The notes below the pieces were generated by a model. It was not told where the DNA came from, did not search any database, and saw only the letters and a list, made by a program, of their open reading frames with translations. Shown one piece after another: positions 16,723 through 24,774 of a DNA stretch of 64,000 nucleotides; position 1 is the first letter of the stretch, and each line of letters begins with the position of its first letter. The DNA is taken from positions 124,001 to 188,000 of the forward strand of contig NZ_WNXC01000007.1 in NCBI RefSeq assembly GCF_014172405.1, read 5' to 3'. This DNA is from Pedobacter gandavensis (lineage in GTDB: Bacteria > Bacteroidota > Bacteroidia > Sphingobacteriales > Sphingobacteriaceae). Made by a program: the position numbers and the translations under genes.

Positions 16723-17664
16723 CTATGTAAGCAATTTAACGACCAAACTATTCGCAAAATGTTCCTTCAGCTGCTTTCCATCGCCATGATTGGTCCAGAC
16801 CTCAGTAGGTTTCACCTGATCAATAGTATAAATGATGTCATTCCAATCTGCATGGTCAGAAACATACAATTGAATTTCACTATTATTCTGTAAGTGCTTC
16901 CAGCCCGTAGCAAACACTCTAATCACGTTAATCGCTCTAAAATAACTTCTGAATACCATTGGTGGAACCATATACACCATATTAGCTGGGGTATTCTTCA
17001 TCACCTTACGATCGTACATTTCATATTTTCCCATATTTATGCCATTCTGCTCATAAATTTTCACAAAAGGCATCATACTATGATGTACCAGTATCCTTTT
17101 TTCCGGACAATGGTCATTCATCAAACTAATCAGTCGCTGACATTTACCCAATGCATAAGCACCTAGCATAATATTACTTTGCGTACCATTCAGTTTCAAA
17201 ATCTCTTCTTCTGCCACAGGATGGCGCGTGTTCGGATCGGCAAAAGTAGTCTCAGTAATCAGGACATCTGCTTGTACGAATTCAATTGGCTCGCAGGTCT
17301 TATCTGGCTGCAACTTATAATCTCCCGTGTACAGGTATTTTACTCCTTGATATTCCATCAAAATCATGGCAGAACCCAGGATATGTCCGGCGGGAATAAA
17401 ACTGATTTTAACACCATTTAGTGTGAAATGCTCGTGGTATCCTTTCAAATGAAACTCGCCAGCAGCAAATTTCTTGTAACGGTGTTTCATAAACAACGAG
17501 GTTGTTTCCGTACAGTAAACATTGAGATTGCCACCAATGGCATGGTCTCCATGGGCATGGGAGATGACTGCGTCTTTTACGATTTCCTTTGGATCCAGAT
17601 AAAAATCACCATATCTACAAAATAAACCAGTTTTTGTAGCAACTATAAAATCATCTAATATCAT
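16723..17664 (-). CDS. Metallo-beta-lactamase-fold exonuclease (ligase-associated type)
   Basis: The family (COG1236-like, beta-CASP relatives) includes the exonuclease found in a DNA-repair set with an ATP-dependent DNA ligase and a DEXH helicase. The metal motif SHAHGDH is at residues 35-41, with AGHILGSAM, YTGDYKL and YVSDHADW further on. The 313-aa size fits the short bacterial form. Neither ligase nor helicase partner is in this window. The start overlaps the coaE stop (TAATG). The function is inferred from the family only; RNA processing cannot be excluded. Confidence 0.82.
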   Translation of the reverse strand: MILDDFIVATKTGLFCRYGDFYLDPKEIVKDAVISHAHGDHAIGGNLNVYCTETTSLFMKHRYKKFAAGEFHLKGYHEHFTLNGVKISFIPAGHILGSAMILMEYQGVKYLYTGDYKLQPDKTCEPIEFVQADVLITETTFADPNTRHPVAEEEILKLNGTQSNIMLGAYALGKCQRLISLMNDHCPEKRILVHHSMMPFVKIYEQNGINMGKYEMYDRKVMKNTPANMVYMVPPMVFRSYFRAINVIRVFATGWKHLQNNSEIQLYVSDHADWNDIIYTIDQVKPTEVWTNHGDGKQLKEHFANSLVVKLLT

Positions 17665-18260
17665 TAAGGTTTTGTATTTAAGAATTGATGGTGTAAAGCC
17701 ATCACTTGTATAATTAAAGAATCTGTTTCATTGTTATGGACCAGCATATCCGCCATTTTGGCTTTCTCCTCATCGGAGAGCTGTTTATCCATGCGTGCCT
17801 TCACTTGCGCTTCGGTGACCCCATCGCGCTGCATGACGCGCTGCAATTTAGTTTCCAAAGGCGCAATCACCAGCACATTTCGGTCGCACATTTGATACGA
17901 ACCACTTTCAAAAAGCAAAGCTGCTTCTTTGAGGATATACGGAGCATTTGGAGATACCTGAGCCACCCATTGGTCAAAGGCTCGAAATACCGCCGGATGA
18001 ACCAACTGATTTAACTTTTCCAATGCCGAAGCTTGATTAAATACGATTCCAGCAATATGTTTATTATTTAACAACCCTGAATCACTGTAACTTTCGCTTC
18101 CAAAGGCATCTTTTACGCCTTGAATCAGGATGGGATCTGTCACCATAATTTGTTTGGCAACGGTGTCTGCGTAAAACACTGGAATGCCCAGGGTTTCAAA
18201 AACCCGACATACCGTGGTTTTCCCACTTCCAATCCCCCCTGTTATTCCTATTTTTAACAT
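17664..18260 (-). CDS. coaE: Dephospho-CoA kinase
   Basis: CoaE phosphorylates dephospho-CoA in the last step of coenzyme A synthesis. The P-loop GGIGSGKTT is at residues 8-16, followed by YADTVAKQIM, the substrate-binding region, and a C-terminal lid with RDGVTEAQVKARMDKQ. The 198-aa length is normal. Both ends overlap neighbours through TAATG junctions, with the YbbR-like gene upstream and the exonuclease gene downstream. Confidence 0.95.
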   Translation of the reverse strand: MLKIGITGGIGSGKTTVCRVFETLGIPVFYADTVAKQIMVTDPILIQGVKDAFGSESYSDSGLLNNKHIAGIVFNQASALEKLNQLVHPAVFRAFDQWVAQVSPNAPYILKEAALLFESGSYQMCDRNVLVIAPLETKLQRVMQRDGVTEAQVKARMDKQLSDEEKAKMADMLVHNNETDSLIIQVMALHHQFLNTKP

Positions 18261-19207
18261 TATTTTTCTATAATAAAATCAACTTTGGCAGGTTTAATCT
18301 TCACCAGTTTACAATATTCTGGAAAACGATTCAAGCGTACACTCAATTGATTGTGCTGAAAAACTTTCCACTCGTTCATATCCACTACTGCCTCGATAAA
18401 CTCTTCATTCACCTGGGTATACTTCGACAAAGCCACCATTAAAGTGATTTTGACTTTTTTAGGGTATAACTTGACATTGTAATACTCTTTATTATTGATC
18501 ACCTTTAATGGAACTTCGATCACTTTTTCCGTAAACTCATCTACCGGTAATTTCACGTCTACACTGGTCGGAAAAATATTGACATTTTTCATCTTATTCT
18601 GTACCATAGCTACTCGAGCTACGGTAGAATTTTGAATATCTTCGAGCTTCAGTGTATCTGTATTCCATTCCTTAATCTTTGTGATCTCTTCTTCCGGACC
18701 AGAAATCGTCACATAATCTGGGTTCACTTTAATCGCATTGGAAATCCCGTACTGCGGTACAAAGCTCAGATTCGAAACCAATTTGACAGGAACTCTTTTC
18801 ACTCTCCTTTCAGAGAAATCAAAATACAACGTATCCGGTTTCACCGAAATGATCTTTTGAGAAGATTCCAGCTGACGATTGACATTGAAAAGCTGTTCAG
18901 AAAACAACACATAGTTTCTGTTATTGAGTTTCTCCAGGTTGATTGAGATCGACTGCGGTTTGATTCTCAAACGTGCAAATAAAAGCTGCCAGCCTGTTCC
19001 TTCCACCTGTAAATCTACCGTATCTGACTGCAGCGGATGAAAAGCCTTCTTTTGAGGGAAGTTTTTATAATCGAGTACCGTCTTGGCGGTATAAACATAC
19101 TTATTGTTTAATGCCATGAATAACCATGCCCCAACAGCCAGGAACAGACAGGTGACCAGCGCCAAGAAACGCTTTTGCTCTACTTTTGTGAGTTTGATGA
19201 TCGGCAT
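18260..19207 (-). CDS. YbbR-like domain membrane-anchored protein
   Basis: One transmembrane helix (about residues 14-34 from this start, ALVTCLFLAVGAWLFMAL) is followed by an extracytoplasmic part of beta-rich repeats. It includes VPVKLVSNLSF and VEVPL/VIEVPLKV strands like those of YbbR-domain proteins. YbbR proteins stimulate or localise c-di-AMP cyclase in Firmicutes; no cyclase gene is adjacent here, so the role is open. The ATG at 19207 is chosen because a TATATTTG promoter element lies 15 nt upstream, making the upstream TTG at 19252 impossible. It is the first gene of the coaE operon. Confidence 0.75.
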   Translation of the reverse strand: MPIIKLTKVEQKRFLALVTCLFLAVGAWLFMALNNKYVYTAKTVLDYKNFPQKKAFHPLQSDTVDLQVEGTGWQLLFARLRIKPQSISINLEKLNNRNYVLFSEQLFNVNRQLESSQKIISVKPDTLYFDFSERRVKRVPVKLVSNLSFVPQYGISNAIKVNPDYVTISGPEEEITKIKEWNTDTLKLEDIQNSTVARVAMVQNKMKNVNIFPTSVDVKLPVDEFTEKVIEVPLKVINNKEYYNVKLYPKKVKITLMVALSKYTQVNEEFIEAVVDMNEWKVFQHNQLSVRLNRFPEYCKLVKIKPAKVDFIIEK

Positions 19208-19221
19208 ATGGACAAAGTAAA

Positions 19222-19253
19222 CAAATATACTGAAATGCAAAAGCCGCACCAAA
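19222..19253 (-). promoter_or_regulatory. Promoter for the YbbR-coaE-exonuclease-DUF5522-MarR operon
   Basis: The minus strand has TTTG (19250-19253), a 20-nt spacer and TATATTTG (19222-19229), an exact Bacteroidota-type promoter. The -33 TTTG lies in the loop of the upstream terminator. The expected 5' leader is only about 8 nt. Confidence 0.75.
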
Positions 19254-19269
19254 GAAGGATGCGGCTTTT
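19239..19269 (-). terminator. Terminator of nusB-DUF1573-yajC
   Basis: A perfect 10-bp AAAAGCCGCA/TGCGGCTTTT stem with an 11-nt loop lies 20 nt after the yajC stop. It ends with TTTT on the minus strand. Confidence 0.85.
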
Positions 19270-19288
19270 ACCAGTATAGCTGTAAAAC

Positions 19289-19633
19289 CTATGCTTTTGG
19301 AGCATCAGTTTTTGCAAGATCAACTTTAGGAGCTGCAGCTTTCGTTGCATCTAAAGAGATCGCAGTTTTATCAAAACGGATTTTAGTACCACCTTCTACT
19401 TCAATTAAGAAAGTCGTATCGTTCATATCTACAATTTTACCGTGAATACCGGCAGTAGTAACAATTTTATCTCCTTTTTTCAAGTCTTCAACCAATTTTT
19501 TATGATCCTTAGCTTTTTTAACCTGCGGTCTGATCATGAAAAAATAAAATACCACCATGATTAAAACCATTGGTACCAGGGTACCTAGCATGCTGCTACC
19601 ACCTGTTGCTTGTAAGATTACTGTTGACATCAT
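19289..19633 (-). CDS. yajC: Preprotein translocase subunit YajC
   Basis: YajC joins SecDF at the SecYEG translocon. One membrane helix (LGTLVPMVLIMVVFYFFMIRP, about residues 16-36) is followed by the conserved RPQVKKAKDHKK and the cytoplasmic GDKIVTTAGIHGKIV domain. Two adjacent ATGs (19633 and 19630) could start it. The 114-aa protein ends in an Ala/Lys-rich tail. It is third in the nusB-DUF1573-yajC unit, with a terminator right after. Confidence 0.95.
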   Translation of the reverse strand: MMSTVILQATGGSSMLGTLVPMVLIMVVFYFFMIRPQVKKAKDHKKLVEDLKKGDKIVTTAGIHGKIVDMNDTTFLIEVEGGTKIRFDKTAISLDATKAAAPKVDLAKTDAPKA

Positions 19634-19661
19634 ATGATTATATATAAGATTTTATTCGTTT

Positions 19662-20114
19662 TTACTTTTCTTTAATTTCTCCTGTTAAATGCAGTTCAGC
19701 TACGGTTGGATTTGCATTTGAAGTAACCGTAATCACTTTATCCTGCATTCCAAATTTGCCGTTACTGTCAAATACCACTTTAATGCTACCTGATGCACCT
19801 GGAAGAATCGGCTCTTTAGGAATCTCAGGAACCGTACAACCACAAGTTGCAGTCGCATTGGTAATGATTAAAGGGCTTTTCCCAGTGTTCTTAAAGTTAT
19901 AACTGTAATGAACTTTTTCTCCCGGAGCAATCTTACCGAAATTATAGTTTTCATTATCAAAAGTCATCACTGCGGCATCGGCTGCAGCAACAGGATCAGT
20001 ACCTTCAGCGACAGATGTTGTCCCCGATTTAGTATTTCCACCAGCTGTTTTTGTGGTATTTTGGCAGGAAGCAAATGTCATTGCTGCAATTGCAATTAAC
20101 AAGATTCGTTTCAT
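19662..20114 (-). CDS. DUF1573 lipoprotein
   Basis: A lipoprotein signal (MKRILLIAIAAMTFASC, acylated Cys at 17) is followed by a Thr/Gly-rich linker and a DUF1573 immunoglobulin-like domain with FGKIAPGEKVHYSYNFKNTG and the family hallmark TCGCTVPE. The function of DUF1573 is unknown; its fold resembles ASH/MSP-type beta-sandwich domains. At 150 aa it is complete. It lies between nusB (11-nt gap) and yajC (28-nt gap), an arrangement common in Bacteroidota. Confidence 0.88.
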   Translation of the reverse strand: MKRILLIAIAAMTFASCQNTTKTAGGNTKSGTTSVAEGTDPVAAADAAVMTFDNENYNFGKIAPGEKVHYSYNFKNTGKSPLIITNATATCGCTVPEIPKEPILPGASGSIKVVFDSNGKFGMQDKVITVTSNANPTVAELHLTGEIKEK

Positions 20115-20125
20115 ATTCTTTTTAC

Positions 20126-21076
20126 TTATTCTTCGATTAATCCGCGACCCAATTTGTGGATGCTATCCGTTCTTTTCAGATCACCTAAAATTTTGTCCAA
20201 GATACCGTTAATAAACGAATTACTTTTCGGAGTACTGTAATCTTTTGATAGATCAAGATACTCGTTAATCGTCACTTTAACAGGAATAGAAGGGAAATTC
20301 AACAATTCACAAATCGCCATTTTCATCAAAATGGTATCCATTAATGCAATCCTTTCAGACTCCCAGTTTTTGGTACGTTCCGCAATAAGTTCCTGGTATT
20401 CTTTGTTGTTTTTCAGGGTGTAAATGAAAAGATCTTCTACGAATTTCTTATCTTCTTCCCAATCCTGACTAATTGGAGTCAGCTTGTTTTTGCGTGGGTC
20501 TTCAGAAGTAAAGTTCTTTAGCGTTTTCGCAACCATTCCTTGCATCACTTCTTTATCTACAGACCAGTTGATAAATTTATCCTCAAATGCTTGAATGATG
20601 TTGTGACTTTTCAAAATAATCTTTCTGAAGATAAATTTGATGATCACTTTTGATTCCTCTAAACTATTGTCCTCATCGGCAAGGTAAGCGATATATTCAG
20701 GGGTAACTTTTAAGGCATTGAAGATACCTTTTACAAATTCAGGATCAGACATCCAGTTGATCTGATATTTGTTGACATTGTCCTTAAAGTCTGGGTTCTC
20801 TTTTAGAGTTACCGCAAATTTATTGTGGAGCAGTTTCATGTTAGGATTTAAATCCTCTGGTGTAGGCAAATGTTTATTTGACCTTTCAATAGCATCGATG
20901 CTAGTGTATTCTGTGACTTCAACAAGGAGCGATAGCATCCAGATGTACATCTCGTACACGCTGTCAATACTTTCCAATAGCGCCTTTTTTGAAGAAGCTA
21001 AATCTCTTTTGTCTGTCATTTGCCATGCAAAAATATTTTGCAAAGCTTTAATTCTTAAGTGCCTTCTGTTTAACAT
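20126..21076 (-). CDS. nusB: Transcription antitermination factor NusB (long form)
   Basis: NusB binds boxA RNA with NusE and promotes antitermination in rRNA operons. The start LNRRHLRIKALQNIFAWQ is the RNA-binding helix, and the C-terminal part holds ILMKMAICELLNFPSIPVKVTINEYLDLSKDYSTPKSNSF (split over two helices), the standard NusB core. At 316 aa it is about twice the length of E. coli NusB because of a middle extension, as known for Bacteroidota. It is the first gene of nusB-DUF1573-yajC. Confidence 0.92.
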   Translation of the reverse strand: MLNRRHLRIKALQNIFAWQMTDKRDLASSKKALLESIDSVYEMYIWMLSLLVEVTEYTSIDAIERSNKHLPTPEDLNPNMKLLHNKFAVTLKENPDFKDNVNKYQINWMSDPEFVKGIFNALKVTPEYIAYLADEDNSLEESKVIIKFIFRKIILKSHNIIQAFEDKFINWSVDKEVMQGMVAKTLKNFTSEDPRKNKLTPISQDWEEDKKFVEDLFIYTLKNNKEYQELIAERTKNWESERIALMDTILMKMAICELLNFPSIPVKVTINEYLDLSKDYSTPKSNSFINGILDKILGDLKRTDSIHKLGRGLIEE

Positions 21077-21131
21077 GAATTTGTAAGAACGAGTGGTAAA
21101 TTACCGGGTTATTTAATTTGTGATTTGTGTA

Positions 21132-22220
21132 CTAAAATGATGATTTTATTTTCTTGATATCAATTATCCTTTGTTCAGCAATGCGATTAGCAGCCCAAAT
21201 CGTTGGGATGTTGTCTTTTTTAGACATTCTAATTACGTCGCGCGTGGCATTGTAAATGTTTTCTGTGAGCTGAATGGTACGTTTCTTTCCGTAACCAGTC
21301 AATTCGGAATAACAACTGATCAAACCACCGGCATTGATCAGATAATCCGGCGCAAATAATATGCCCTTTTCCAACAGGAGTTTACCATGTACCTGCTCAT
21401 CTGCCAACTGATTGTTTGCAGAACCAGCAATAATGGCGAACTTCATTTTAGGAATCGTTCTATCATTCACCGTAGCTCCCAGGGCACATGGCGCATAAAT
21501 ATCGGCATCTATTCCAAATATTTTATCGGCAGCAATAGGTTTGGCTTTATAAGTACGTGCAACATGTTGCAAACGTTCTTCGTTGATATCACTGATGTAT
21601 ACTTCTACATTTTCTGCTCTTAACAGCTCTACCAGGTGTTCTCCTACATTACCAATCCCTTGCACTACTACTGAACGCCCTGCCAGCATATCTGTTCCAA
21701 ACACCTCTTTTACGCAGGCCTTTATTCCTAAGAATACGCCTTTTGCAGTATGTGGTGCTGGGTCACCTGCTCCTCCTAAAGATTCTGGAACACCGGTTAC
21801 ATGCTCGGTTTCCATACGGATGTACTCCATATCTTTAGTTGTGGTACCCAAATCCTCTGCCGTAATGAATTCTCCATTCATGTTTCTGATAAATCTACCG
21901 TAGCTGCGCATCATGGCTTCAGACTTTCCTTTTCGGGAATCCCCAATAATCACGGCTTTACCACCGCCAATATTTAAGCCGGTGATGGCTGCTTTATAGG
22001 TCATTCCTCTGGATAATCTCAGTACATCTTCCAATGCTTCCGCCTCTGTCACATAACTCCACATTCTTGTTCCGCCTAAAGCAGGACCTAATGTTGTATC
22101 ATGAACAGCGATAATGGCTTTTAAACCGGTATCGGGATCATTGCAAAAAACTACCTTTTTATGCCCAGCGGCGCTTAATTGATCTAAAACTGAATTCACA
22201 AGAGAACTATTATCAGGCAT
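21132..22220 (-). CDS. Leu/Phe/Val-type amino acid dehydrogenase
   Basis: Glu/Leu/Phe/Val dehydrogenase family, NAD-dependent oxidative deamination of branched-chain or aromatic amino acids. Visible are TLGPALGGTRMW, the catalytic lysine region GLNIGGGKAVI, the second ITAEDLGT segment, the NAD motif VQGIGNVGEHL and the family-typical ANNQLA and NAGGLI. The 362-aa length matches leucine dehydrogenase rather than glutamate dehydrogenase. The GGGKAVI motif and size favour Leu/Val as substrates. It has its own promoter-like site at 22246-22253 and is divergent from the ABC exporter. Confidence 0.9.
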   Translation of the reverse strand: MPDNSSLVNSVLDQLSAAGHKKVVFCNDPDTGLKAIIAVHDTTLGPALGGTRMWSYVTEAEALEDVLRLSRGMTYKAAITGLNIGGGKAVIIGDSRKGKSEAMMRSYGRFIRNMNGEFITAEDLGTTTKDMEYIRMETEHVTGVPESLGGAGDPAPHTAKGVFLGIKACVKEVFGTDMLAGRSVVVQGIGNVGEHLVELLRAENVEVYISDINEERLQHVARTYKAKPIAADKIFGIDADIYAPCALGATVNDRTIPKMKFAIIAGSANNQLADEQVHGKLLLEKGILFAPDYLINAGGLISCYSELTGYGKKRTIQLTENIYNATRDVIRMSKKDNIPTIWAANRIAEQRIIDIKKIKSSF

Positions 22221-22245
22221 ATAATTTTGTTTATCAGATATGTCG

Positions 22246-22253
22246 CAAAACTA
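22246..22253 (-). promoter_or_regulatory. Promoter -7 element for the amino acid dehydrogenase
   Basis: The minus strand reads TAGTTTTG, an exact TAnnTTTG match, 25 nt before the ATG at 22220. No good -33 element was seen. Confidence 0.5.
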
Positions 22254-22317
22254 GCATAAAAAAACATTATTTACACAGTTTTAACCAAAGTCTTTAAAAA
22301 AATTACCTTCATTTGGC

Positions 22318-22325
22318 TAACTTTG
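22318..22325 (+). promoter_or_regulatory. Promoter -7 element for the ABC exporter
   Basis: TAACTTTG matches TAnnTTTG exactly and ends 7 nt before the ATG at 22333, implying a leaderless or nearly leaderless mRNA. Confidence 0.5.
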
Positions 22326-22332
22326 CTTATTC

Positions 22333-24132
22333 ATGAAACACCTCAAATTTTTAAACAAATATTTCTATAAATATAAATGGTGGATAATTCCGGGGGTGTT
22401 TTTCGTGATCATCTCGAATATTTTCGCTGTGATACCTGCACAGGTCATCGGCCATGCTTTCAATTTAATTACAGAAAACATACAGATCTATGGCTTATTC
22501 GAAGGTTTTGAACGCCGCAGCATCATCTATGATATTTTCAGTCAAAGTCTGTTCTATTTTGGACTCCTGGTACTTGTTCTGTATCTATTAAGGGGAATAT
22601 TCTTGTTTTTCATGCGTCAAACCATTATTCTGATGTCCAGACACATTGAGTATGACATGAAGAATGAAATTTACGCACATTACCAGGAACTGAGCCTTGG
22701 TTTTTACCGTAGAAACAATACCGGTGATTTAATGAACCGCGCTACGGAAGATGTAAACCGGGTACGTATGTATGTTGGCCCTGCAATTATGTATGCCATC
22801 AATACTGGTGTGTTATTTATATTGGTCATTTATGCGATGTTCTCAGTCAATAGCACCCTCGCACTGTTCTCTTTACTCCCGCTTCCCGTACTCGTATTGA
22901 TCATTTATTTTGTCAATACAGTAATTAACAAGAAAAGTGAGCAGATTCAGGAACAGCTTTCCCGACTGAGTAGTTTTGTACAAGAGCGCTTTTCCGGCAT
23001 CCGTGTACTCAAGTCCTATGTTAGGGAGGACCATACCAAAGCTGTCTTCGCAGAAGAAAGCCAGGGTTATAAGAACAACGCAATGGGCTTAGTAAAAGTT
23101 CAAGCGCTCTTTTACCCTACCATGTTATTATTGGTTGGACTGAGTACGATCTTAACCGTTTATATTGGCGGAAAACAGGTGATTGAAGGAGCCATCACGC
23201 CAGGAAATATTGCCGAGTTTATTGTATATGTCAACCAACTTACTTTCCCGGTATCCATGTTGGGTTGGGTAACCACCCTGATTCAACGCGCTTCAGCATC
23301 TCAGAAAAGGATCAATGAGTTTCTCCATTTGAAACCAGAGATTATTTCCGGATCTGCGGAGATCGGTCCAATTAACGGAAACATCAAGTTCGAAAATGTG
23401 ACTTTCACCTATCCTGATACCGGAATTCAGGCCCTGAAGAATATCAGTTTTGAAATCGAACAGGGTCAGTTTGTAGCCATTATTGGCCGCACAGGTTCTG
23501 GAAAATCCACACTTGCCAATCTGATGATGCGCATGTATGATGTAGATGAAGGCCATATCAAAATGGACGGAAAGCCGATCAACACCCTCCACTTACAACA
23601 TTACAGAAGTCAGTTTGGCTTTGTACCACAAGAAGTCTTTTTGTTTTCCGATACGATACAAAACAACATCGCCTTTGGTTTAGACGAGGTTAATGAAGCT
23701 GAGGTGATACAGGCTGCTAAAAATGCGGCCGTCTATCAAAACATCATCAATTTCGAGCATCAATTTGATACCATGCTTGGTGAGCGGGGCATCACCCTTT
23801 CTGGCGGACAAAAGCAGCGGGTATCCATTGCACGAGCCCTGATCAAAGAGCCTAAAGTCTTGATCTTTGACGATTGTCTTTCCGCAGTAGATACGCGTAC
23901 AGAAGAGGAGATTCTGAACAATCTCGGACGTGTCATGAAAGGAAAAACCAGTATCCTGATTGCCCACCGGATATCCACCATCAAAAATGCCAATAAGATC
24001 CTGGTTTTAGATGGCGGAAAGATCATTGAACAGGGTACACATGCCGAATTACTTCAATTTAATGGTGCTTATGCGGAAATGTATCAAAATCAATTGTTGG
24101 AAGAGGAAACTAACAGCAGTTCTGCGATATAA
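22333..24132 (+). CDS. MsbA-like ABC transporter (fused permease and ATPase)
   Basis: A half-size exporter: six membrane helices in residues 1-320, then the ATPase domain with Walker A GRTGSGKST (about 385-393), signature LSGGQKQR, Walker B VLIFDDCLSA and the switch histidine in LIAHRIST. It would act as a homodimer at the inner membrane, exporting lipid-like or hydrophobic compounds. Its length of 599 aa is standard. The substrate (lipid A, peptide or drug) cannot be told from sequence. Its -7 element is very close to the start codon. Confidence 0.93.
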   Translation: MKHLKFLNKYFYKYKWWIIPGVFFVIISNIFAVIPAQVIGHAFNLITENIQIYGLFEGFERRSIIYDIFSQSLFYFGLLVLVLYLLRGIFLFFMRQTIILMSRHIEYDMKNEIYAHYQELSLGFYRRNNTGDLMNRATEDVNRVRMYVGPAIMYAINTGVLFILVIYAMFSVNSTLALFSLLPLPVLVLIIYFVNTVINKKSEQIQEQLSRLSSFVQERFSGIRVLKSYVREDHTKAVFAEESQGYKNNAMGLVKVQALFYPTMLLLVGLSTILTVYIGGKQVIEGAITPGNIAEFIVYVNQLTFPVSMLGWVTTLIQRASASQKRINEFLHLKPEIISGSAEIGPINGNIKFENVTFTYPDTGIQALKNISFEIEQGQFVAIIGRTGSGKSTLANLMMRMYDVDEGHIKMDGKPINTLHLQHYRSQFGFVPQEVFLFSDTIQNNIAFGLDEVNEAEVIQAAKNAAVYQNIINFEHQFDTMLGERGITLSGGQKQRVSIARALIKEPKVLIFDDCLSAVDTRTEEEILNNLGRVMKGKTSILIAHRISTIKNANKILVLDGGKIIEQGTHAELLQFNGAYAEMYQNQLLEEETNSSSAI

Positions 24133-24207
24133 CAATTATTAAAATCCTAAAACCCTGTTTTTCCCTCCGATTTAGATAAATGAAAGTTCTTTTGTGTAAT
24201 TTTCTAT

Positions 24208-24239
24208 TTTGAAGTTTAATAATTATTGCTTTATATTTA
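24208..24239 (+). promoter_or_regulatory. Promoter for the PUR-like protein gene
   Basis: TTTG at 24208-24211, a 20-nt spacer and TATATTTA at 24232-24239 (one mismatch to TAnnTTTG). This shows that the frame-open start at 24209 is not used and supports the ATG at 24269. Confidence 0.65.
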
Positions 24240-24268
24240 CCCGAACCAAAACCAAGATTAATACCAAC

Positions 24269-24595
24269 ATGGGAGAATTTGACAACAAAGAGAGAGAAGA
24301 GGTTTTTTCGAAGAAAGTAAGGGCCGGTAAAAGAACGTACTTTTTCGACGTAAAAGCGACAAGATCAGGGGACTATTACCTAACTTTAACTGAAAGTAAG
24401 AAAAGACTAGAAGACGGTGTGTTTGTAAAGCATAAAATCTTCCTATACAAAGAAGACTTTGAGAAATTTGCAGAAGGATTAAATGAGACTGTTGATTACA
24501 TTAAAAACCACCAGGATGTGGTTGAAAAACGTTACGAATACTCCGAGAACCACGAAGGCGTAACGACTAAAAGTAACGACGAATTTCCTTACTAA
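24269..24595 (+). CDS. PUR-alpha-like DNA/RNA-binding protein (DUF3276)
   Basis: The short PUR-domain family is common in Bacteroidota and binds single-stranded nucleic acids. The 108-aa protein shows the beta-rich core KVRAGKRTYFFDVKATRSGDYYLTLTESK, split over several strands, then KIFLYKEDFEKFAEGLNETVDYI. I place the start at ATG 24269 (MGEFDNKERE), since the upstream frame lies in the promoter. A strong terminator follows, so it is monocistronic. Role in the cell unknown. Confidence 0.85.
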   Translation: MGEFDNKEREEVFSKKVRAGKRTYFFDVKATRSGDYYLTLTESKKRLEDGVFVKHKIFLYKEDFEKFAEGLNETVDYIKNHQDVVEKRYEYSENHEGVTTKSNDEFPY

Positions 24596-24614
24596 TATCA
24601 TAAAGAAGAAATTA

Positions 24615-24645
24615 AAAGTCCCTCATCAACCAGGGACTTTTTTTA
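24615..24645 (+). terminator. Terminator of the PUR-like gene
   Basis: A 9-bp AAAGTCCCT/AGGGACTTT stem with an 8-nt loop and a following T run lies 20 nt after the stop. Confidence 0.9.
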
Positions 24646-24687
24646 TGCCCTAAAATCTGAGACCGCAAGAAAATGCATACAAAATAT

Positions 24688-24731
24688 AAAAGGCTTATTG
24701 AACTGTGTTGTTTCAGTTCAATAAGCCTTTT
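24688..24731 (-). terminator. Terminator of the sigma-FecR-SusCD-thioredoxin unit
   Basis: A perfect 18-bp stem (24688-24705 with 24714-24731, core AAGGCTTATTGAACTG) with an 8-nt loop sits about 44 nt after the last gene. On the minus strand it ends in TTTT. Confidence 0.88.
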
Positions 24732-24774
24732 CTGGTTATATCAAATTTATGCACTTTGCAAAAGCGCTGACCGC

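Noticed and set aside
22333..22360. A longer start for the ABC exporter
   Set aside because: A perfect -7 element lies only 7 nt upstream, so an earlier start is not possible; the ATG at 22333 fits the family.
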